Part shown: in pieces, positions 49,926 to 58,380 of the stretch | Numbering within the stretch: the stretch's first letter is position 1 | Layout: each line of letters starts with the position of its first letter | From: Trichomonas vaginalis G3 | Lineage: Eukaryota > Parabasalia > Trichomonadida > Trichomonadidae | DNA: 64,000 bases | Direction of reading: 5' to 3' | Assembly: GCF_026262505.1 (NCBI RefSeq) | Contig: NC_067203.1 | Span: forward strand, 5,456,001-5,520,000 | Translations under genes and position numbers: made by a program | Notes under the pieces: generated by a model | What the model was told of the DNA's origin: nothing | The model's input: the letters and a program-made list of their open reading frames with translations, nothing else | The model's database searches: none

Positions 49926-50245
49926 CTATAATAAAGATTTTTTGTACATTTTCGGGTGTAAGAAAAAAAGAAGATCAACTATTTCTTTATTATTATTTTC
50001 AATTGCTATACCAAGAGCAGTTTCTCCAATATTATCTTTTTCATTAGCATTTGCACCATGTGAAAGAAGATATTCAACTATTTCTTTGTCGTAATTGTGT
50101 GTTACATAATGATGAACAGTTATTCCAGTTTCATCTTTTTCATTGTCATTTGCACCATATGAAAGGAGAAGTTCAACCAATTATTTACTATTACATTTAT
50201 TTGCTGCATAGTGAAGAACAGTTTTCCCATCATTTTTTTGCTATA
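49926..50245 (-). pseudogene. Relic of a DUF3447/ankyrin-repeat gene
   Basis: About three ankyrin repeats are readable (GKTVLHYAANKCNSK, then LVELLLSYGANDNEKDETG, EIVEYLLSHGANANEKDNIG and ETALGIAIENNNKEIVDLL). There is an in-frame stop at the join of the first two, the N-terminal domain is missing, and the 3' end runs into unrelated sequence. A decayed host gene copy directly downstream of, and convergent with, the Furry-like gene. Confidence 0.75.
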
Positions 50246-50498
50246 TTATGAAAAATCATAAGCTAATCATATACAGCTGCAAGATATAGAAAGTTGTCAA
50301 GAAAGTGAAACAAATCCTTATATCGTATGCAGAAACATTAGCACAATGTCACTCAGAATATTAATTAAGGTGGCAACATTGAGATTCAATCATCAGAAAG
50401 TTTGAATATAAAAAAACACTTGATTATATCGCTATTAAAATATGGTCAAGATTATTAAACAATAAACACAATAGTTTTTTAATATATAATAAATAAAA
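50246..50498. other. Intergenic stretch
   Basis: About 250 AT-rich bases, nothing recognised. Confidence 0.4.
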
Positions 50499-52967
50499 TC
50501 AAATATCAGAATAAGAAAGGTCGTCACTTCCTTCGATTGCAGTATCAAAATCATCATGTTTCTCATCAATCTTAGATTCTTTCTTGTCATCTGGAAAATC
50601 GTTAAATTCGTTGTCGGATATCTTTGCATCAGATTTTCTTTCTTCGTTATTTCCTTTTATCTCTGATATATTTAGCTCATCTTTAATTGCTTTGTGAGTT
50701 TCATCAATTTGAGAAACATTTGCATCATTCTTAGAAACGTTTTCGAAATCTTCATCATCCAAACTAAATTCTTCATCTTCTTTTGGTTTCTCTTCTTCTT
50801 TAGGTTTGATTGTTTCTGCAAGTTGTCCTAAGAGTCCCTTTGGCTTTTCATCTTCCTTCTTTTCTTCTTCCTTCAAAAGATTTCCAAGTAATGATTTCGA
50901 ATTTTCTTTCTTTTCTTCAGACTCAAAATCATCTTTAATTTCTTCTTCTTTTGGTTTCAGAAGATTTCCAAGTAATGATTTAGATTTCTCTGAATCTGAT
51001 TTAGGTTTTGATTCTGTTGATTCGAAATCATCTTTAATTTCTTCTTTAGGTTTTTCTTCTTCTTTTGGTTTGAGAAGGTTATCTATAGGAATCTTTGCTT
51101 CTTCTGATTCAAAGTCATTTTGAATTTCAGATTTTTGTTTTTCTTCTGATTCAAAATCATCTTTTAATTCTTTAGTTTTCTCTTCTTCTTTTGGCATTAA
51201 TACTTCACTCAAAACAGGATTTTGCTTTATTGCATTTTCCTCTTCTTTCTTTTCTTTTTCTTCTCCTTCTTCTGCTTTGTTTTGAAGAGCTTCAGCTAAG
51301 CCTCCAAATGGTTTTTCATCATTTTTGTCACTTTTTGTTTCTTCAATTTCGAAATCATCATCTTTTTGTTTTTCTTCAATTTTTTGTTGAATTGCATCAG
51401 AAATTGTTGACATTTTAGGTTCGTTTTCTTCTTTCTTTTGATCATGATTTTCTTCTTTCTTTTCACTGTTTTCGAAGTCATCTTCTGATTTTTCTTCTTC
51501 TTTCTTTTGATCATGATTTTCTTCTTGATGATTTGAATTCTCGAATGAGTCAAAATCATCAGATTTCTCTTTGTTTTTGTCATGATTTTCTTCAATTTGG
51601 GATTTTTGTTCTGATGAAGAAGTAACTAAACCTTTATCTTTTTCTTTTTCTTCTTTAAGTAATTCTTTTACGTAAGAATCATCACTGTCAACAGATGCTT
51701 CCATGATCTTCGTTGTATCAAGTTTAAAATCTTCTTCATCTTCGTTTTTGTTTTCTTTGACTTCACTTTTGTTTTCAGTTGAACTTTTTTCTTCTTTATC
51801 AGACAAATCATCTTCAACATCACTTGACGAGAGTGCTGTCTTCATCTGCTCTGTCTCAAACATCGGAGCATTGTTGTTGAGGTCTTTCTTCTTTGGAGAT
51901 TTCTTCTTTTTGTATGTTTTCCTTGGGAATTTCGTTTTTTGTTTAAATGATGGTGCAAGTTTCGAATGACTTGAACTTTTATACGACAAACTCGATTGTT
52001 CTTCCTCTTTGATGGAAGATTTCTCGAATTCATCACTTAGGAAATCATCTTCTTCCTCTTCTTGTAATGAATATTTCTCTGTTTGGAAACTTTCTTCTTG
52101 GCCATCTTCGTAATCCATTTTGACAGCTTCTCTGATGGCATCTATGTCTAAATCGAGATGGGCAATGGCATTCATGTCTTCTATCTGTATTAATAAGTTC
52201 TCTGTGGCATATTGTTCGTGTAATTTGGCTAATTTCAAATGTATCTCACTTTCTGATAAAGCGAGATGAGTATCTACGTAAGTATCGAGAGATTTAGCAA
52301 TTGCTTTACCTACACCGTTCTTTAATGATGAATTTGCCAATGTTGAATTCTTTGCAATTGATTTGGTCTTTCTGGAGCCTTGATTTGAGAATTGCTTGTT
52401 GACTTCTGATTTAAGTAAGTTTCTGAACTTCTCTGCTACAGTAAATTCTGTTAATGTATCGCATGAATAACAATAATTTGGAGATATTAAAGTTGTTGCG
52501 ATTTCGCGCTTACTGTTGGTTACTTTGTTTTGTATGGTTTCTACTGAATGATTTAAGTCTCTTAAATCCGGTTTGTATTGAGCGTGCTCGTTAATTATTG
52601 GTAACATTTCTGCATGAGATGTCTTTTGCTCAAGATTTGCGAGCTCTTGATCTAGTTCTGAAAGATTTTGCTCTGATTCGATAATTGTTTGCCTCAATCT
52701 CGAGTTTTCTTGCGTATTTTTGGATCTTGAGCCAAGATTTCTTGCAATTTGAACAGTATACTCATCAGCAGCATTTTGAACTCCTTCTGCTTCTGTATAT
52801 TGCTCTTGTGCTGCTAAAAGGTCTTTTTTAGCACGCTTAAATTCGTTAATAGCTTTTATTGCTTCTCCATTAATATATTCTTGTTCTTTATACGGGTCTC
52901 CACCTCTGTAGTAGAAAGGCTGCTTTCTATAAGTGCCACGAGGATAAATAAGAGGAACTTTCCTCAT
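50499..52967 (-). CDS. Acidic low-complexity protein with an N-terminal coiled coil, 822 aa
   Basis: Starts MRKVPLIYPRGTYRKQPFYY. Residues about 25-110 form a coiled coil (AIKAINEFKRAKKDLLAAQE, RLRQTIIESEQNLSELDQEL), and to about 280 further helices. From about 290 on the sequence is dominated by Glu, Asp, Lys and Ser, with degenerate units such as KPKEEEKPKEEIKDDFESEE and SKSLLGNLLKPKEEE. It ends DDLSYSDI. No catalytic domain is visible. Such proteins often organise cytoskeleton or nuclear bodies; no family recognised. The ATG at 52967 is used because the longer frame starts at TTG. Confidence 0.7.
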   Translation of the reverse strand: MRKVPLIYPRGTYRKQPFYYRGGDPYKEQEYINGEAIKAINEFKRAKKDLLAAQEQYTEAEGVQNAADEYTVQIARNLGSRSKNTQENSRLRQTIIESEQNLSELDQELANLEQKTSHAEMLPIINEHAQYKPDLRDLNHSVETIQNKVTNSKREIATTLISPNYCYSCDTLTEFTVAEKFRNLLKSEVNKQFSNQGSRKTKSIAKNSTLANSSLKNGVGKAIAKSLDTYVDTHLALSESEIHLKLAKLHEQYATENLLIQIEDMNAIAHLDLDIDAIREAVKMDYEDGQEESFQTEKYSLQEEEEDDFLSDEFEKSSIKEEEQSSLSYKSSSHSKLAPSFKQKTKFPRKTYKKKKSPKKKDLNNNAPMFETEQMKTALSSSDVEDDLSDKEEKSSTENKSEVKENKNEDEEDFKLDTTKIMEASVDSDDSYVKELLKEEKEKDKGLVTSSSEQKSQIEENHDKNKEKSDDFDSFENSNHQEENHDQKKEEEKSEDDFENSEKKEENHDQKKEENEPKMSTISDAIQQKIEEKQKDDDFEIEETKSDKNDEKPFGGLAEALQNKAEEGEEKEKKEEENAIKQNPVLSEVLMPKEEEKTKELKDDFESEEKQKSEIQNDFESEEAKIPIDNLLKPKEEEKPKEEIKDDFESTESKPKSDSEKSKSLLGNLLKPKEEEIKDDFESEEKKENSKSLLGNLLKEEEKKEDEKPKGLLGQLAETIKPKEEEKPKEDEEFSLDDEDFENVSKNDANVSQIDETHKAIKDELNISEIKGNNEERKSDAKISDNEFNDFPDDKKESKIDEKHDDFDTAIEGSDDLSYSDI

Positions 52968-53220
52968 GAAACTTTTGAATAAAAAAAAAACAGACAATTG
53001 CAAAAGTGTCAAAGAATATAAACCTATTGTGTAACAGTGACATGGTCAAATAGTATACAATGAATCACAGCTCCAAATAATCTGTTATTCTTCACGACAA
53101 TCTTTCATTTTATGTTTGCAACAGGATTAATTACCTAAACATTATTCTGCAAGTCTAAACTATGAATAAACACTTTAGTTAATAAGAGAAAACAAATACA
53201 AATTTTAATAAAGAATATAA
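52968..53220. other. Intergenic stretch
   Basis: About 250 bases between two minus-strand genes, with a possible promoter for the coiled-coil gene; nothing else seen. Confidence 0.4.
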
Positions 53221-53952
53221 TTATTGAATAACAGCAGGATGATGAACCATTTTATCAGCCTGTGAATCGAGCTGATCCATACCGGAGCGAAGTTTATAGA
53301 GAGCTGCAACAAGCTGATCGCGTTGAGATTTTCTTTGGAAATCAACTTGTGCATGCTTTTGAATACGTCTCTTCCTTTGGATCTCTTCAATTTGATCTGC
53401 TTCATCACGCATATCACGCTCGAAGTTATCTTCTGCAATAAGTAAAACTTTCTTGTTTGCTTTCTGACGCTGTGCGAGAGCATCTTCTTCTTTAGCTTTA
53501 ATAGCACTAACAGCTTCTTCCTTAATACGCTCTTGTACTGAGCGATTGATCATGTTTTGTCGTAACATTGTTCTACGTTGCATTTCTTCATGAAGTCTTT
53601 GACGAGCAAGTTGATTTGCTTTCTGTTCACGTACTGTTTTAACAACTTTTCTTTGAGTTGCTTGCTGTTTAGCTGTATTGGCTTGGCGTTCATAAGTAAA
53701 ACAATCTGTAACTGCGTTTGTTAGCCTCATTAAAGCCTTAACAACGACATCATCGATTTCAAGTCTTTCAATTCTGCGTTTTGATTGGATTCTTCTCTTT
53801 TTGTTGTCGAGTAAATTCTTATCAACTCTTTTAATTGCAACATTATCAAGATAAGATGTAATTTTTTCCATATCATTTTCTTCAGCACAGAATGGCATTT
53901 CGTCTACAAGATTGAAATCCTTGAGAGCTTTATTTCTCTGGTTGCGAGTCAT
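53221..53952 (-). CDS. Basic coiled-coil protein, 243 aa, unknown
   Basis: Starts MTRNQRNKALKDFNLVDEMP; nearly all of it is a charged helix rich in Arg, Lys, Gln and Glu (ANTAKQQATQRKVVKTVREQ, RQRLHEEMQRRTMLRQNMI, AQVDFQRKSQRDQLVAALYK). No membrane segment or enzyme motif. Composition suits a cytoskeletal or axoneme-associated filament protein. The ATG at 53952 is preferred over an in-frame GTG 27 codons upstream. It is divergent from the TBC gene, sharing a 395-base gap. Confidence 0.65.
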   Translation of the reverse strand: MTRNQRNKALKDFNLVDEMPFCAEENDMEKITSYLDNVAIKRVDKNLLDNKKRRIQSKRRIERLEIDDVVVKALMRLTNAVTDCFTYERQANTAKQQATQRKVVKTVREQKANQLARQRLHEEMQRRTMLRQNMINRSVQERIKEEAVSAIKAKEEDALAQRQKANKKVLLIAEDNFERDMRDEADQIEEIQRKRRIQKHAQVDFQRKSQRDQLVAALYKLRSGMDQLDSQADKMVHHPAVIQ

Positions 53953-54070
53953 CTCAAGAAAATTTTGTACGTTTATTTTTATCGAAAAAATTGACACATC
54001 AAGAAAATTTTTGAAAAATAAAGGGGGTAACACCAGTAAATGTAGTAATCAGAAGTGTTTAAATATAGCT

Positions 54071-54124
54071 AAATTAGCTCCCAAATGTATAGATTCAGAT
54101 AACCTATATGTTTGGAGCTAATTT
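54071..54124. repeat. Inverted repeat in a divergent promoter region
   Basis: AAATTAGCTCC...AAATGTATAG (54071-54092) pairs with CTATATGTTTGGAGCTAATTT (54104-54124), 21-base arms with about two mismatches and an 11-base loop. It lies midway between two divergent genes, where it may be a regulatory site or a small insertion. Confidence 0.6.
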
Positions 54125-54347
54125 AACGAAATCGAAATTCAAAATTTATTATATTCAATGGAAGCTCTTGAATAACGAAATCCCATCTCCATATACGACA
54201 CAGTAAAAATAATTTAGTAAAAATCAGTTGAGTGCATAGGGATATCCAGATTCCTATACAGTGAACGTTTAAAAAACGATAATTCTAAAAAACTTCAAAC
54301 TGAACGATTATTTTCCAAAAGTGCAAGTGACCCCCAAAAATTTATCG

Positions 54348-55439
54348 ATGACATCTTCACCAGGGCAACCAGTCCTAGCACGCCAGAAAGGACCTCCTGC
54401 ACTCGCGAGGGTGTCAATAACAGAGCCTGCACCAATTTTATCTCCAAAGCAACGCGCTAAAGAGAAAAATGAAAGATTATTTACGAAAGCACTTGAGCAG
54501 CCAATCATAGATATTGATAAAATACGAGAATCTGCCTGGATGGGCATACCTGGAAAGCTTAGACCTACTGTTTGGCGCTTATTCCTCGATTATGAGCCAA
54601 TAAGTCGTGATTCCTCTGCATCAACACTTAAGCATAAAAGAAAAGACTATTTCGACTGTCTCGATCGTTTATATGGAAAAAATCAACAAGCATTATGGAC
54701 ATCTTCTCAAAAATCAACAATTCATCAAATTGATATCGATTTACCACGTACACCCAACAAATTGTTAAAAGATCCACGTGTTACACTTTTATTCCAGCAC
54801 ATTTTATTTGTTTGGGCTGTCAGACATCCAGCTTCCGGCTATGTACAAGGAATGAACGATATTTTGCTTCCCTTCTTCATAGTTTTTCTTTCCTCTTACA
54901 TACAAGATATGTCCATCGAAGATATCTGCAAATTGGAAAACATTGATTCAATTTCCGACGAATCCCTAAGAGAAATCGAAGGCGATTGCTTCTGGTGCTT
55001 TTCTAAGCTTCTAGATGGAATTCAAGACGTATTTACCAAAGATCAGCCAGGATTATTTAGAATGATTTCTGCGCTTGAAGAATTACTTAAAAAAGTTGAT
55101 CCTGTACTTGCACAGACCTTTGCTGACCAAAATATTGAAACCAGCCAATTTGCTTTCAAATGGATGAACTGTTTACTCGTCAGAGAATTTCATCTCCATA
55201 TGCTGTTCAGAATTTGGGACCTCTACTTGAGCCAAGTAACAAGGATAGCTACAGTACATGTTTACGTCTGCGCAGCAATGCTTACAGTTCTTTCTCCAAA
55301 GATTATGGAGAATGTTCAAGAATGTAGCATTTTTATGCAGAGTTTGTCACCAAAATCATGGAGTGAAGATGAACTAGAGACAATTTTGGCCCAAGCGTAC
55401 GTTTATGAAAAAACATTTGCTTTTTCCAAAAATCACTGA
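54348..55439 (+). CDS. TBC-domain Rab GTPase-activating protein, TBC1D22/Gyp1 type
   Basis: After a short Pro/Ala-rich leader the TBC domain begins at SAWMGIPGKLRPTVWRLFL (residues about 62-80). The arginine finger motif is HQIDIDLPRT (R134) and the glutamine finger SGYVQGMND (Q167); EGDCFWCFSKLLDGIQD and QFAFKWMNCLLVREFHL follow. The order and wording match human TBC1D22 and yeast Gyp1, which stimulate GTP hydrolysis by Rab1/Ypt1-class GTPases at the Golgi. At 363 residues it lacks only the long N-terminal region of the human protein. The longer frame starts at GTG; I use ATG 54348. Confidence 0.95.
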   Translation: MTSSPGQPVLARQKGPPALARVSITEPAPILSPKQRAKEKNERLFTKALEQPIIDIDKIRESAWMGIPGKLRPTVWRLFLDYEPISRDSSASTLKHKRKDYFDCLDRLYGKNQQALWTSSQKSTIHQIDIDLPRTPNKLLKDPRVTLLFQHILFVWAVRHPASGYVQGMNDILLPFFIVFLSSYIQDMSIEDICKLENIDSISDESLREIEGDCFWCFSKLLDGIQDVFTKDQPGLFRMISALEELLKKVDPVLAQTFADQNIETSQFAFKWMNCLLVREFHLHMLFRIWDLYLSQVTRIATVHVYVCAAMLTVLSPKIMENVQECSIFMQSLSPKSWSEDELETILAQAYVYEKTFAFSKNH

Positions 55440-55969
55440 AATTTTTGTTAATATTTATTATATTTTTGTTGTTTTTAATAAAGGAATATACATAAAACAT
55501 TAGTTATCCATTTTTAAAAAATCTTTTTCAAAATTTACCAAAAATCACTATCATATATGCATTTAGTAGCACAATATATGTACACATTGATAGTTTTAGA
55601 TTATTATTTTTTTTGAATTTGAGTGATCAGCCTGAAAATTATGAAATATTACTATTTCTGATTGAATTATATTGACACACACAATCAAATTTAGAAAGTA
55701 TACTGTCAAATACTTCAGGAAAGATAAATAATCAACATATTTTTACTTTTGTATGATGGCAACAGAAAAATTCAAATATATTACCACATACTTGCCTTCA
55801 TTTCGATTTTGATTCAAATCTTTGCTTATATTCCTTAAATTCTTTATGAAACTCGCAACAGTTCCATAAAAAATTTTAAATTCTAAACTGTCGAAATTAC
55901 CGATCAGTAATCACACCCTTCACAGGCGTGTCACTTTTAGCTAAAATTACCCCTACTCATTTCGAAATG
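55440..55969. other. Intergenic stretch
   Basis: About 530 bases, AT-rich, with the probable polyadenylation region of the TBC gene. No gene seen. Confidence 0.5.
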
Positions 55970-55973
55970 TTAA

Positions 55974-58241
55974 GGATACCCTTACATTGCGTAGTTAGAA
56001 AGAGAATATGATATTGTCATGATTGCTAAAGTTTTAGGCTCCAGAAATGAATATACATCAAACTGAAACAATTGATAAATTGAATGAACTTTTGAGAGGT
56101 TCTCAAATAAAAAAAATTATCTAATTTTTTACAATATTACTATTATTTTATCCACATATGTATATATAGTAATTTGAGAAAACTTTTAGGAAAAAATAAG
56201 TTTAATAAAAATCTGAATTTACTTGTTTGGGATTGTTATTAATTGACACTCCAGACGTATTACTAATAGTTATGCGTATGCAATTAAAGTATTTCTGATG
56301 GACAAAATGTGAGATTTATATCAGATAATTCATTTCTACTATTAAGTTATTCATTTATGAGTTTGCACTTATTCGCACTAAATAAATAACTATTAAAAAT
56401 TGTTTTAATTAATTGACACCATATAATAGAGTGAATTTTGTTTGATCAAACAACAATAGATGATAGATATAAAGCCAAGAAACTTGCTATTAATATGCTC
56501 TACTTGCTATTTCAATGTAAGTATGATATTTCTAAATGTTTCGTTCAGATAACTTAGATATATTAGTCAAAATTTGAAATTTTAATAGCACATATATTAA
56601 AAATAATTATTATTCATAAAAGATTAATGAAATAGTAAAAAAAATCAATCAAATTATAAAAATACAACATTTAGAAGAATTCTTATTATCCTTCAAAAAG
56701 TCAGTATTTCTGCTGTAATTTTCTACAACATTGTAGTTATTGCACTTTGTCTATGGATTTGTATATATGTTATATATAAATTATATATCTAAACTGCCCA
56801 TAAGTGCAATTTTTATATAAATTGTTTATTTCTTTAACAATTTCATATGAAATATGCTTTTTTAAGCGTATCAAAGCTGTGTTCTTAATGTGCATGGATA
56901 TATCAAGAAAAATGTCGAAAAAAATGTGAATTCACAAATTCACTGAATTTTCACCGTTTTTTGAATTTTGCTACAGCACTAATATTAAATAATACTAAAA
57001 TCTTCTGTCTTTGTAAAAGAATAAATTCTGACAAAAAGTGCTCGTTTAAATTTAATGATCATCTGTATGACTAAGTGGTAAAAAGTGTTTATGACCAAAA
57101 AAGGGTTACATGCTTAGTCTATTTTTCTGACAGGATACTCTAGATTTACATGATCTCTATTTCATATCTCCGTTTTTAGATTCTTCGACAGATTTTATGA
57201 TAGAAAACCAAGATTAACAAATTTCCGGCATGTTAATGAAGAAATCTGCAGCTACCCTCAATATTATTTCAATAATCAGTATCGTTTCTCTTACAATTTA
57301 TTTTTTTCTCAATAATTTAACAAGAAATAACAATACACACTTGGTTTTACGTATAAAAGCTAAGTGTCGAACTTAATCAACTTTACTTACTTAGCAAATG
57401 AATATTTTTGTGGTTGCGAGTTCTGAATGCTGAAGTTTTAGATTTCTCTATAAATGATATCATTGCACTTACAATGTTGTTCCAGCCTATCGCATAAATC
57501 ATAGAAAATCCAAAAAAAAATAATATAAAGAAAATTCATGTCATGAAGTTCAAAAATACCGTGTAACATTAAAATTTGTTATGCATAATACATTTTAGCT
57601 ATTATTGATTTTTTTTAATTTTCGAGAAATTGAATGGTGAGTCCGATAGAGAAATTTTTAAAAATCCTAGTGCCTCATAGAAGTAATTTCCCTCGTCTCC
57701 CATACTTCCAAATGTATGCATATGACATAAACTTTTATGCATTACACAAGTGGCCAATAATATCTATAGAGTAAAAAATTAGAAATTTAATTTTTTTATA
57801 TGATAGTTATATTTCAGATTTGCGAGCGTAACTTTTTTCTCCATGGCATACTTGTTTTAAGAGCAAATGATCAAAATCGTCCTTCAATTATTGAAGGAGC
57901 TGATATCTTTTGAAAATTGAATTGAAAGGGTATTCAATTTTCAAATTTCCTCTCAATTTTGGAAACATATCAACTCTATGAATTAACAATTATGTGCCTT
58001 CACAGTTTATCAGTCATATAAGGTGCTTATAAAGAAAAAAGTTACGCTCGCAAAATATGTTTTTATATAGATTTCACATAAAATAATTATGTAATTTCTA
58101 AAAAGAATATTTTTGTTCTTGAATATTAAAGTGTATTGTAGTTTAAAAAGTTTTAAATATGTTGCTAAAATTTCAGGTTTATAGCTCATGTCTAGCATGA
58201 CTTCTTCGTATGCGCAAAAAATCTGACACGTAAGGGTATCC
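55974..58241. mobile_element. TTAA-flanked element with 12-bp inverted ends, 2.3 kb
   Basis: The left end GGATACCCTTAC (55974-55985) and right end GTAAGGGTATCC (58230-58241) are perfect inverted copies, with TTAA outside both (55970-55973 and 58242-58245), as in piggyBac-type insertions. No transposase frame is readable, so the copy is non-autonomous. Its interior is AT-rich and contains a further perfect 22-base inverted repeat (57819-58054). Together with flanking TTAA the end forms a near-palindrome, so partial chance matching must be kept in mind. Confidence 0.5.
57819..58054. repeat. Perfect 22-bp inverted repeat enclosing 192 bp
   Basis: TTTGCGAGCGTAACTTTTTT (57819 onward, 22 bases ending CT) and its exact reverse complement at 58033-58054. 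GC-rich core GCGAGCGTAAC in AT-rich DNA makes chance unlikely. Possibly a small MITE nested in the larger TTAA element. Confidence 0.65.
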
Positions 58242-58380
58242 TTAAGTAAAAAAATAGTCCAATTTCAATTTTGAATTAATTTCTTTATTTTAAAGACTAT
58301 AAACAGTTCAATTTGGTAATGAATTCTCTTTTCAAATTATTTAAAAATATAAATGTTTATAAAAAAAATAATTAAATTAA

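Noticed and set aside
58010-58198. Minus-strand ORF inside the TTAA element as a transposase remnant
   Set aside because: 62 codons without any transposase motif; AT-rich chance frame.
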